This document shows positions 35,223-59,421 of a stretch of 64,000 bases of DNA, one piece after another. The first letter of the stretch is position 1, and the number at the start of each line of letters is the position of its first letter. The notes under the pieces are model-generated. The model worked only from the letters and a program-made list of their open reading frames with translations. It did not search any database and was not told where the DNA came from. The translations under genes were made by a program, and so were the position numbers. The stretch comes from Hyperoplus lanceolatus. Lineage: Eukaryota; Chordata; Actinopteri; Uranoscopiformes; Ammodytidae. Where the stretch lies: assembly GCA_026929865.2 (NCBI GenBank), contig CM049417.1, positions 17,177,001-17,241,000 on the forward strand, written 5' to 3'.

Positions 35223-36760
35223 AGTATATAGCAGCAGACTACTGTGTATTTTTGTTCAGCTCAGCCTTCGACTCAACTCCATCTCTTATTGTTCATGATC
35301 TGTATGTCTGTAAAGCGACTTCATAAAGCTCTGGGATATGCGTATATTAATTATAAATTTTTAGTCATTTTCCACTCTTGCACGCAAATGTTTCAATCTA
35401 ATCTTTATCTAAAGATATTTTTGAGATGTGCTTTCCAGCATGTAAAGACAGATTGGCCTCCATGCGTCATTGTAAAGCCTGGTTTTAGTGCCTGCTGTTG
35501 CTGGACTGATGCTCTTCTCTTTATGTAAGCCTGACATGACCTTTAAAAAAAGAGAGACAGAGCGAGAGACCTTGACTGGAACACAACAGTCACACAACGT
35601 CAGTGATAGACTGTGACTGATGAGATAATAGTTGAAGATTGTGTGCGTACATGCCGACATGCAGAGAGATCTTAAACCTACAAATAAAACCATCTGGACA
35701 AAAATGGCGCCATGTGGCTGGAAACAATACAAGCAAAAAGACGCCCACACAAGCAAGTAGAGCTGTGTCTATCCTTTTAAAGGCAATGTATCTATCTGTC
35801 GATGTGGCTTTTTTGTCTCCTACTTTAACATGTATCAATAGATACCCACTTTTTAATCCAGTATTGTTTTTTTTGTTGTTGTTTTTGTCATGTGTCCTGC
35901 AGCAAAACAATAAAGAGGCTTCCTATCGACTTGACATTTCTCCAAAAACATAATGAAACATACAGATGTTGATCTGAAATTATGAAGTGAGGTCTCTTAT
36001 ATTATTTACAGTGTGAGGCTACAAACATTGAGCTCACACAACACAGGAATGCATACAACATGATAGTGCAGCGTTGGTGGAATGTATAGACACATCGCAT
36101 AGTCCAACCCTGATATACCGTAGACAGAGCTAACTTGACAACAGCGGGCCCGTTTGTAGATTTCTCACGCTCGTCTATAGCTGTCGCACACACACACTCA
36201 AAGACACATTCACACACACTCAGTTGAGCTGTTCTGCAGATGTGTGAAAGGTCAAAGCAGATGAGGAGAGCATTGTGAAGAAGGAGGGAGAGGAGGTGAC
36301 AAATAAGAGCAGAGGGTGTTTTTTAACACAGGAACAAGACTTGAAGTTCGGGAGGCCACACCAAAATCAGACAATATATTACTCTACTAGTATTAAAGAA
36401 AATATTAAGGAACTGCATTTGAACTTAATGACATACTGAAACTTTTAATTTTAACCCAGATACTGTAATACTTATTTAATCGTTTGTGCAAAAGTGTAAT
36501 AAATTACATGATGTGGCTTCACAGGTTTAGCTTGTGTTGGACTATTTCTTGGCCGGGTGCAGCAGACTCTTGTTCCACACAGCAACTAGGCTAGCAGCTT
36601 CCCCCTTTCTCTTTGACTATGTGACCGGTATTTAGGCTTTAACACAAACAAACACTTGCAATGACTGTAAACCTGCTAACTGCTTGTTTGGGATGTTCCA
36701 ATGAGGAAGTGTTGAATCGTATTAAAGAAGCAAAAGTCAACAGCAGTGAAACAGTGCCCT

Positions 36761-36764
<4 letters not shown>
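35223..36764. other. Intergenic, nothing recognised
   Basis: AT-rich spacer between the LINE fragment and the next microsatellite. Overlapping short ORFs at 35409-35953 lie on opposite strands and show no domain or splice context. Confidence 0.5.
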
Positions 36765-36844
<80 letters not shown>

Positions 36845-36859
36845 TGTGTAGGTGTGTGT
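36765..36859. repeat. (TG)n microsatellite
   Basis: TG run of about 78 bases, then imperfect repeats to 36859. Confidence 0.97.
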
Positions 36860-37009
36860 GTAAAGTTTCTTTTTTCCATACAGTAGTTCAACCAGAGTTT
36901 AATGAGAAAGACAGACATTTGTCGCTCCTTCTTTCTGTTTTTCTTCCTCTAAGTCTGACAGAGATGGGGGGGGGGGAGGGGGTTGGAAGTATTCCCCCTT
37001 AAAATGTAA

Positions 37010-37167
37010 AGGTGGAGTCAGCGATTCTGGAGAACACTTGTTGTCAGAATCCTGTTTTTTTCAGCGCACACTGTACGGACATGAAGTGGATCGTGAGGAG
37101 GTATTCACTGAACTTGACCAAAACAGATTTTGACAATAAGCATTCTCGAGAATCGCTCACTCCACCT
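37010..37167. mobile_element. TTAA-flanked MITE, AGGTGNAGTCAGC family, copy B
   Basis: A short (158-bp) copy. The left end AGGTGGAGTCAGCG and the right end (minus strand AGGTGGAGTGAGCG) are inverted repeats. The right flank is TTAA (37168-37171) and the left flank is GTAA, one change from TTAA. It is internally deleted compared with copies A and D. Confidence 0.75.
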
Positions 37168-37171
37168 TTAA

Positions 37172-39017
37172 TCCAGTGTCTTCAAGAGGGATTTTATTTT
37201 CCAGAAAGCAGGTGGGGAAATAAAGGAAGAAAAAGGAGGGGTTAAAGGGGGATGACGGGGATAAAGAGCAGCAGCAGTGACGGGAACAGTCTGTACCTGT
37301 TATGCAAGCCAAGTAGACACAGACAGGTCCTTACAGCCAGCAGCATTCATCATGTCAGCATCTTTTTCATCCCCTTTCTCCAACTTTTCAGCCGCTTTCC
37401 ATCCAACGCTTTCGTCATCCACAGCTCGGGAAAAACACCCACATGTTGCTCCGTCCTGTGCAGCATTCTCCAATATGTCAATTAGTGTTAATTTTTTTCT
37501 TCTTTTCACCTTGTATTCCTTCTGCCCTCCTCACACAGTATCTCCCCGCAGTTAAAATGCACAGCGTGTCTGACACAAACCAGCAGCCATTAACTGTCAC
37601 CGGAGCAACCGCACAACAGAACTAATGCAGGGAGGGGGAAAAGGAGAGGAAGAAAGAGAAGGAAAGAAAGAGAGTCTTTGTTTTTGTGTTTTTCCTTTTT
37701 TTCTTTTTGGAGGTCCGACTTTAACGGTGTGATTAAGTGGTTGGAAACCGACTGAAACAACAAAAACAGAGCGTGGCCGAGGGGAGGGAAGTGGAGGATG
37801 AGGTCAGACTGTTTTACCGTCCCTTTTGGTCCAGGAAAGAAAGTCTTTGACACACTGAAAAAAACTGCGTCTGATTGGCTCCTGACCGGACAAACACACT
37901 GAGGGGAAGTAGGGTTGAAGCAATTAGGGAAGTTCTCTTGTTTATAGACCTACAATGGAGAAATATTTAAAGTTTTTAGAGCCATATTTATTAAAAGTTA
38001 TATTTACAGACAGCACAGCTGTTTTTTCCGACACAAACATACACATACTGACACATTGCAAGGGATTGATTAGTTTCATATTTAGATTGTCTGTACATAG
38101 AAACACGAGGGATTCAAATAATATTATCTTGTGCAACAAATCGTCTCTGTAATTTCATGGCCACATGAGGATCATGTGACCTCATGATACCTTCATATCC
38201 CATTTTCTTCTGTATTCAAGACCCACATAGGGTTTTTAAAGTCCCACTTTTCATGCTTTCTCAACACCAGAAGCAACAATGATTTTCCATTTAGCAAAAA
38301 TGTTGCAGTCCCAGTTTCCTGGGCTGAAAATTATGTAAATATCACAGTTTAATTGGATTAATGATAGAAAAAAGAATCAGGGAAAGATCAGCTCCTTTTG
38401 GTAAAGTCCTAGCCTCAAAGACAATCCAAACTTGTAGAACAATAACTCTTTGCTGTCACATAGTCTCATATTGCAGAAAAACACAAAGGCAGGGGTGCAA
38501 ATACACGTCTCCAGTCACCTCATAAGCACAGCAGATATTTTATAAACGAAGAGCCAAGTCGCTCTCGCAGCTTGTTAAAGTGAAGCCTGCAGACCAAGCT
38601 CATTTTGGCAAATCCATACGGAGTGTGTGTTTGAGAGAGTGTGTGTGTGTGTGTGTTCAAGTGAAGTGGCTGGTTCCAACCACATTGTGGATTGGTACGC
38701 CAATTATGGGTTTGACTTTGACCATGCAAACACTCTCACTTTCTCAAAAGCACACACACATACTGTAGAGAGGGTGGCCCTACAATAGTGGCACTCCATG
38801 ATTCAAAATTCAGGCATAATGTGGTTTTCTCATAGTTGTGAGCTAATCCGCTCCAAATAAATCGACTGTCTCAGTTCATTATTCAAGTCAACCGATGGAA
38901 GAAATGTGCATGGTCCAAAAATTTGCTTTTCAGCCTCCTGTATTCCGCATTAGCATTCTCCTCTTTTCACAAAGAAGATAGACATTACATTTCAGACCCT
39001 GTAGAAAAGGAAGAATG
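37172..39017. other. dok1 3' flank and intergenic sequence
   Basis: No gene recognised; it includes what should be the dok1 3' UTR, read on the minus strand. Possible poly(A) signals on that strand are ATTAAA (complement of 38348-38353) and AATAAA near 37983; neither is proven. Confidence 0.4.
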
Positions 39018-51964
<12,947 letters not shown>

Positions 51965-54518
51965 GCCCCCAAACACTCCAGGGACACCCTTCCTCCGGAA
52001 AGACGAAATCTGACTTGAACTTGACGCAAGCAGAGAGAGAGAGAAACAACTTTTTAGGGGTTTATTTTTCCTATATCCCCTAACAACTTCCCCCTTCTCT
52101 CACTTCCGCTCCCCAGGCGCTACAAAAAACGCAGTTGCCGTGTTGGCCGCTCGCGCACACTTCAAGGTGTCATGGTGGAAATAAACAGAGTCCAGAAAGA
52201 AACTTGGTGGTCCCGACAAAGTGAAATAATGTACAAATGTTGTCGCTGCGTCGCCTATCTGTCTCCTCTCACTCCTCCTGTAGGGCTGGACCAGTGGAAA
52301 GCTACACGTGACGGACAGCGTTAAGCTTGTGGTTAAAACTTCCAGAATAAAAGTCGGTTGTAGGCTAATGAAAATCAGCTTTGTAAAAACAGCTATGCTT
52401 GAGGTTCTGTTTTATCTTTTTTGTTTTATTGACCTCCCTGTTTCTCCGCCCAACCAAATCACATAGGCCTGTGTGTGTATTTGCTGGCTGAGCAATTATG
52501 TGGTAACTTGATGGAGAACCCATTATTTAGTAGGCTATATTATTCAGTTAATTATCCTTATTACCTGAAACAATTTTTTCCCGTACACATCCAATCATTC
52601 ACTTTCACAGCTGACCGCTCTCTCTTTAAAGACCCATTTGCTCACAAAGTAGGCCTAGTTGGCAAAAAAAACTTCTATGATTTGGGGTCCCTCAGATTAC
52701 CCTTAAACATCCGTTTGCTTTCATTTTTCTGTATACTTAAAAACACTTCACAAATCTGATTGATGTGTTTTCAATAATACAAGTTGTGAAGGAAGTTCTG
52801 TTAAGGTTGGAGGTCAACTCAGGTGGAAGAATATTTCAGGAGACTTGGATGAATTATGAAGCAATATTTATTACAGACTTGGCCAAGGAGAACCGGACTG
52901 CAACTCTCGTGACTTGCACTTCAATTCTGACAGAGACATGCTTAGAGCTGTGTGTTAACCTCGCACTATCTCTAACACCTCCCCGGCTCGGGCACCAAGC
53001 GTACCAAGGTTTTGGTTCAGAGCTGAACACAGTTAACCGTAACATTCTGGAGTAGAAGGAGATGAGATTTTATCTATACTACTAACCTAAGTGTCTCCTA
53101 ACAGGCTCCAAGGCTGACCTAGAGTCTGTGAGACACACAAGATGCATATATGGCCTATTCATCTTTACATATTACAACTAAAGACCCAAAATTCCCTCAC
53201 ACAAGTCACTGGCTCAATGCATATAACTTGGTACAGTATAAAGTATGGTTATCGTGCGTTTTTTCATTATATTGAGGCCCTATATCTATAGCCTATAGAT
53301 CTACCTTTTCAAGAGGGCTATGTCAAAAGGAAGCCTATTTTCCAGGCCGATACTATTTTAATTTGCATTGTGCACAGATGGTGCACAAGCACATGCCTGA
53401 ATCAAATATTTCATACAACTACAAACTAATTGAAACAGAAAACCAGTTAATAAATAACTTAGGTTCTGGTTGGTTACTGAGCATGTAATCAAGCATATAG
53501 GTTCACATTGTTTCTTGACTTAACACACAGTTCTAACGTGAAAATAATAGATACATCATCTTTCTGAAATAATGCTAGGATAAATATGTTGTCTATGTAT
53601 GAATCAAGTTATGATCACGCCTATGTGTGTTTATTGTGAAATCTAAATGAACTAACATCCGTTGCTGTGTGTTGACTGTGCGGCGCTTGACGCAGCTCTG
53701 TCCCCGCAGGAGGAGTGAGCAGCGCGTGGTGAGCGCACCGAGCCGCTCTTCTTCTTCTTCTTCCTCCCCTCCCACCTCCTCGCTCTTGTGTAACTTCTCT
53801 GTTGGTTTCAGCTCTGACACAAGCCTTTTCCACCGCGAAGAAAAACTGTATGCATGATGTAAACTATACTAAAGACTTAACCTAGGCAGATGTTTTTGTA
53901 ATGTGACGGCATTTATTACGTTTTTTTGTGATGTGCTACATAGGACGTCACAACAAACTTATGAATACCACAGCAAACTGCACTTACTCCCCATGCGAGA
54001 CAATTGTAATGAAGTCAAACCCGGTGTCTCACTTTTTGAAGGCTAAATAAAGAAGATAGGCCTATGTTAAAAGGAATTTTGATAGTTATTTTTTAAGGAG
54101 CCTTTCTTGGCGAAGAGAAATTGGCCCCAAAAAATGAATGTGTTGCAGATGCCTCCTGCTGGCTCGCAGTGTAACTAAAAAGTTTCCCTTGTTTTCAACC
54201 CATAACCCAATGGTGCAAACATCTCTTTCATTATTAATGTTGACAACGAGTAGGCCTATAGATTTTTCTACAGGAGTAGAAGACGTAGGCCTATTCTCAA
54301 TCTGTCCGTTTTTGTCGACAAAGAAGTAGACGAACATCAGTAGGCCTAATTTGTGTACCAACCTGTCTGCTGTACTGGTGTTTATGGGTTAATTCTTGTA
54401 AAAAAAAAAAAAATCATTATCACAGCATAACGGTATCTGTCAAGTGTTTAACCTGAACACAGGTCCCACCTACTGGTTATTCGTCAACATTGCAGCCAGG
54501 TTGGAGCTCAGCTGCCGC
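51965..54518. other. Divergent intergenic region between dok1 and nagk
   Basis: Holds the dok1 5' UTR and promoter on the left. A GC-richer stretch with a TTC repeat at about 53690-53790 may be a distal promoter or an alternative first exon, but I cannot support an exon. A 93-bp T/A-rich remainder carries no gene. Confidence 0.45.
52101..52110 (-). promoter_or_regulatory. Candidate ETS site upstream of dok1
   Basis: On the minus strand this reads AGCGGAAGTG, close to the ETS-family consensus around GGAA, about 140 bp upstream of the dok1 start codon. ETS factors are common regulators of blood-cell genes such as DOK1. Occurrence by chance is quite possible. Confidence 0.3.
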
Positions 54519-54526
54519 TCTCGCGA
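54519..54526 (+). promoter_or_regulatory. TCTCGCGA core promoter element of nagk
   Basis: TCTCGCGA lies 37 bp upstream of the nagk ATG and reads TCTCGCGATA in context, one base from the palindrome TCTCGCGAGA. That palindrome marks a class of TATA-less vertebrate housekeeping promoters bound by BANP. Its position near the expected start site of a housekeeping enzyme gene supports the call. Confidence 0.55.
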
Positions 54527-54562
54527 TATTTTCGGACTTACAACCAAAACAGGAACTGAGAC

Positions 54563-55371
54563 ATGGCAACGGTGTTCGGCGGTGTAGAGGGGTAAGAATG
54601 AGTTAAAAAATACAACAAAACTTGATCAGTTTTGTTTTTTGGGATTATTATTTAAAGCTGATGTGTATGGCTTTCAGTCGTGTTTTACCGCCTCTAATTT
54701 TGAAACTAAGGTTACTACTAGCTTTTACTAATGGAGTTTGACACTGTGTTTATGTGTCTCATGATCACCTCCCTTCCTGATATGTGGGATGTTTTCAGTT
54801 TAAGATTTTTTTTTTAAATCGTGTGTGCAAGTCAAGTCAAAGTATATTTATATAGCACCTTTAAAACAACCTCAGTTGACCAAGTGCTGTAAAGGCTCAA
54901 AACACAATATACAGTAGGCTACTAATACAACATATACCATATACATATTGCATATCTGTGTTTTGTTTGTTTAGTTGTCTGATCCGGTTTGGTGTGTTTC
55001 TGTCTCTCTAGTGGAGGGACACACTCCAGAGCGGTGTTGTTGGCAGCAGATGGAAAGATCTTGGCAGAGACGGAGGGACCATCCACTAACCACTGGGTGA
55101 GCAAGAGGACAGGATGGCAGGGATTTTAATTGATTGCGTAATCAAAACAAATGCTGAAAAACAACAAAATATGATCGCATGTATGTCTTTTCAGTTGGTG
55201 GGGGTGGAAAAATGCATTGAGGCCATTAACGACATGATCCAGAGAGCCAAGGTGGAGGCAGGGCTGGATCAAAACACGCCACTACGTTCATTGGTCAGAC
55301 AGACTGCTTGTCAAAGTATGCCTATACATTTTAGTTGAGCTCCAAGAAATGAAAAGATTTTAAACACTGAT

Positions 55372-55426
<55 letters not shown>

Positions 55427-57683
55427 TGCGCCCGTCCGTGCGTGCGTGTGCGTGCGCGTGAAGGGTATGTCTTTGAGTGGAGGGGAGCAGAAGGACGCCA
55501 TTAACAAACTGATCGATCAGATGAAGGAACAGTTCCCCGCTCTCAGCCAACACTACTTCATCACCACTGATGCCATCGGCGCCGTAGCGACTGCCAGCGA
55601 CCGCGGTAAGTAGCGGTTGTGCTGCAGTCAAAGACATGAAAGTAGGACTGGCCTGCACTTCATATCAATCCTCTATATGTATTCCTATTTTTGACTATGT
55701 TTTACCACATGAATTTGCATAACATGACCATAGATATTTTAATAATAATGCACATCAAGTATTGTTAAGTGAATGTAGCTACTTTTGTGCTATCTCCATC
55801 AATAATGAAAGATTATTGTTACATATACAGTTGAAATCTCCACCATAAAATGTCCCAACAAGCCCCCTTTACCCCCTTTGGTGTGGCTATATAAAGTGAT
55901 ATTATACAGTGTGTGTGTATTACAAAACTTTTCTCTGTAGGAGGTGTGGTGTTGATATCAGGGACTGGCTCCAACTGCAAGTTAGTCAATCCCGATGGCT
56001 CACAGATCGGCTGTGGAGGCTGGGGTCACTTGATGGGTGACGAAGGGTCAGGTAACCACGGCCAAACGTGTATGAATGATGTATAGCTTTATGGATTGGA
56101 TCAAATTCATAGATGTCTTTTGCTATACCTCAGCATTCTGGATTGCTCATTTGGCGGTGAAGACGGTTTTTGATGCCCGAGACAACCTGGTCGCTCCCCC
56201 TCATGACACCACACACGCCAGGAAAGCCATGGAGGAATACTTCCAGGTCAGATTGCAAACGACAGGGCGAAATGTGTTCAGAAATTAAGACAGCAAGCAT
56301 TCTCCAGAATCGTTGTCTCCACCATTGAACAGGGGCTAGTGCCAAAAACACCCCTGAGAATCCAAAATGTATTAGTTTCATCTGAATTTTCTCTCTTCTG
56401 ATGTATTGCGTTGTGAAAAACATGTCCAATTCATCACAGGTGTCGGATCTGATGGGCATGCTGCCGCACCTGTACAGAAACTTCCAGAAGTCCCACTTTG
56501 CTGGTTTCTGCAAGAAGCTGGCTGAAGGTAGGGTGGCGCATCACTTCCTGCTTGTTTCTGTTTGGGGGGGGGGGGCTGTAAGAGATACGAATGGAATGAA
56601 AAGTATTTGCCTGCATTGGTTTCAGGGGCCGAGGCAGGGGATGCGCTCTGTCAGTATGTGTTCACTCAGGCTGGGAGAGTCCTGGCAAAACATGTAGAAG
56701 CGGTCTTACCTGCAGCTCAAGAGGTAACGTCCACACAAACACACGTATACTGTGCTTTCACTCATTTCTTATAAGAGCCCAAATCCACAAAATCATTTTC
56801 TAACTATGTTATTTTGGGAGTTAGTTGCATGATAGTCTTTTCATGGATATTTTATCAATCCAAATTGAAGATATTGTTATTTAAGTTTGATAAACTTTAC
56901 GGTGATGAGGCGGGCTGTGGTTCTTATGATACAATAAGTATTTTGAACCAATCATGACAGTTCTCTGCCCGAGCGTTCTATAAAAACAATAAATGTTGCC
57001 ATGGAAATCGTTTGATACGTCCACACCCACAAAGTCCTGTCAAAGGGTCTACCCTCTAGACAATAGACAAGCTTTTTTTTAAACACATTTTTATAATATT
57101 TATTAACATTTACTTTTAAAATCATATTTTTTTGCAAAAGCTTATTGAGACACCGAACTGTGATATCATATATGCATTTTTACTATTTGAGACCAGAGGC
57201 TTCAACTTTTACTAAATGAATTCCTTGTCCTCTCTTGATCCCTCTGTCATGACAGCCTCTGTTGAGTGGTGACCTCGGCCTGCCCATCCTGTGTGTGGGC
57301 TCAGTGTGGAAGAGCTGGGAGCTGCTGAAGCCAGGTCAGTGTCTCTCAAATGAAGAAAATGAGGTCCTTAACTGGTTCTTCCATCATTTTGACACTGAAA
57401 CCAATTGGGATGAAGCAGTTGAAAGTTCTGTTAAATCTCATTTCCTCTCTTTGTTTCTGTGTCTCTCTGTCTCCGACCAGGGTTCACTGAGGTCTTGGCT
57501 AAGGTGGCATCATCTGAGAAGTTCAAGGGCCGTTTCCATGGCTACAGCCTTCTGATTTTGCAGCAGTCCTCAGCCCTTGGCGGTGCTAGTCTGGGGGCTC
57601 AGAGTATCGGTGCCCCCCTAGCCATGGATTACACAGCCAACGCCAAAGTCTTCTACAAACACACTTTGAATAGCGGACAATGA
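54563..57683 (+). CDS. nagk: N-acetyl-D-glucosamine kinase, complete, 10 exons
   Basis: Exons: 54563-54591, 55012-55096, 55195-55293, 55464-55605, 55941-56051, 56134-56246, 56440-56527, 56626-56723, 57256-57334 and 57481-57683 (stop TGA). All borders are GT-AG, and the 348-residue product is close to human NAGK (344). It phosphorylates GlcNAc with ATP to GlcNAc-6-phosphate in the cytosol, salvaging amino sugar from lysosomal breakdown. Visible features of the ASKHA sugar-kinase fold are GGVEGGGT near residue 6, SLSGG at 74-78, the catalytic Asp in FITTDAIG at residue 107 (same number as in human NAGK), the nucleotide loop ISGTGSNC at 124-131, [17 protein letters not shown] at the following exon junction, and ALGGASLGA near the C-terminus. 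No frame damage. A MITE relic lies in intron 6. The acceptor of exon 4 follows a UG-repeat tract. Confidence 0.95.
54828..54915. repeat. Retroposon 3'-tail-like fragment
   Basis: Starts with short TCAAG tandem units, then TATATTTATATAGCACC and AAGTGCTGTAAAGG. This layout is typical of the 3' end of fish LINEs and SINEs. It lies in nagk intron 1; no coding part. Confidence 0.45.
55376..55425. repeat. (TG)n microsatellite before a nagk acceptor
   Basis: Pure TG for 50 bases, then imperfect TG/CG sequence continuing to the exon at 55464. Confidence 0.98.
56267..56324. mobile_element. Relic of AGGTGNAGTCAGC MITE, copy E, in nagk intron
   Basis: Only the right end is recognisable: GCATTCTCCAGAATCG followed by TTGTCTCCACC, matching the right ends of copies A to D. 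The left end is lost. It lies just after the nagk exon ending at 56246. Confidence 0.55.
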
Positions 57684-58512
57684 GAGTTCAGCAGCATGTC
57701 ACCTCTTAGAAACTCCTCTTTCCTCTTCGTCCTAACTAAGGGAGAGCAGTGGTCATGATTTGGTATTAAGAAGCAAATCCAACTACTAGGAATCCTATCT
57801 TATCTTACCACATCCTTCCTAAGTCTTTTAGGAAATCCTAACGCAAATCAAACCAGTTTGCTTTCGCGGCACCACTCCTCAACTGACTCTCAGCCAGCTG
57901 AAGTATTGTGTAGGTGACAGTAATTTGTTTATGGAGCAGAAAAGGCCTTTGACTTTGAAACAGACAAGTTTGAGTGTTGGTGACTCTGTGGAGAGGGTGA
58001 AGGAAGTTTTGTCTCCAACAATTGTTTTCTTTTTTAAGAGTATTTAAGTATTCAATATTTAGTAAATAATTAATATTCTCCATTGATTGGTTTAAAAAGA
58101 AAAAAGTAGTCTGGGTCTAATGAAAGTTAGGCTGCTAAGATTATTAAATTAGAGAATTTTTTAAGATTCTGGGATTAGATGTTTAATAATTTTTATCTTA
58201 TTAAGATAGGAAATTGATTAGAATGTTCATTTAATGGTATTTTTAAATATTAATCTATTTAATGGTTAAAAAAGATAGGAATGGAGTTAGAAGTTTAACC
58301 CAGGATCCTAACCTTTCAGTGATGGCCAAAGGGAAAATGCATTGACCAGTTAATGATTTTAAGCATCCAATATTTACTATAATGATAATGATAATCATGA
58401 GTGTAACAATGGTATAGCACTCACTTTGATCTCATTACGAAGTGATACGAAGTTGATGGTTGAAAACCTTCCAAATCTTGGTGCATTTTACTACAATTGT
58501 TTTTTATAAATT

Positions 58513-58518
58513 AATAAA
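58513..58518 (+). promoter_or_regulatory. Candidate nagk poly(A) signal
   Basis: AATAAA about 830 bp after the nagk stop in AT-rich sequence. Not proven. Confidence 0.3.
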
Positions 58519-58753
58519 CTGTTAATTTGACAGAAAATTCATCCAGGGTTGCAAACAAGTTATTTTTAAGCTTTGATACCAAAGTCACTGTTATTGCTTT
58601 AGGGTTGATTGGTGATTATTGATTATTTTTAAGTTGAATGTAATGCTTTTGGAGGTATTGAAGATAAAACAATCTTTTTTTTCTGTGCAAGGAATTCTAT
58701 GATAGTAATCCATATGCGCTCTGAGTGAGAGAAAAGCACTATATAAATAAAAT

Positions 58754-58754
<1 letters not shown>

Positions 58755-58795
<41 letters not shown>
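58755..58795. repeat. (ATT)n microsatellite
   Basis: About 13 ATT units. The sequence just before it resembles the conserved end of fish retroposons, so the repeat may have grown from a retroposon tail. Confidence 0.95.
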
Positions 58796-58796
<1 letters not shown>

Positions 58797-59421
58797 ATGC
58801 CTACAATAACCAGTTGCCACGGTTACTCCAGTGTTTTGGAAGGAGTGGCAGGAACAGACGCTTCTGTGATTGTTTTTGCAAAATTCCTTGTGCTGGTTTC
58901 ACAAAATAAAACCTGCGGATCTACCATGCCATATTGTGTTTGCCAGTGCTCAACATCAATCCATATTAGAGGCTGTAGGTTGACCAGATACCATAATCTT
59001 TATTATGTCCTAATGGCGTTAATACCATAATCAAATATTGTTTGTAAATTGTCAGTGGAAAGGCAAACAGGAATAATAAGGGGTTTGTGTGAGTCACCAG
59101 ATACAATGACCGAAATATTAATTAAGTGCACTGAGCTGTCAAGGCTTTGCAAGTCTTCACAGTGCTATATCTGTAACATAACATAAGATCAGTGGCAATG
59201 TTTGATTTCTCATAAAAGCAGTAGCACTTGGACAGGAATGCAGCAAAAGTAGCAGTTGTGTGAGCTGCCACGGTAAATAGAATGAATAAGATTTTTAATT
59301 ATAAACAGTAGCAGTAACATTCCACTGTCTCTCACACAGAGAGCATTGAGTGCGGTTCAGCTTCACAGCTGGGATGCAGCAGTAAAACCACTCTGCAGAA
59401 GAGGAATCAAAAAAACATCAG

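Larger units (their letters stand above)
57684..59421. other. nagk 3' flank and spacer to the next gene
   Basis: No extra gene. A canonical AATAAA at 58513-58518 is a candidate nagk poly(A) signal. An (ATT)n tract at 58755-58795 preceded by AGCACTATATAAATAAA looks like the tail of a retroposon. Confidence 0.5.

Noticed and set aside
35409..35953. Three overlapping ORFs of about 105 to 115 codons on opposite strands
   Set aside because: No recognisable motifs, no splice context, mutually overlapping in AT-rich sequence.
53593..53857. GC-richer stretch with ORFs on both strands, considered as a gene or a dok1 first exon
   Set aside because: Low-complexity Ser/Glu/Arg frames from a TTC repeat, with no splice donor linking to the dok1 coding exons that I could confirm.
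56995..57008. GTTGCCATGGAAAT in a nagk intron, considered as an X-box
   Set aside because: It lies inside nagk, far from the start of the unknown gene, and the second half-site is degraded.
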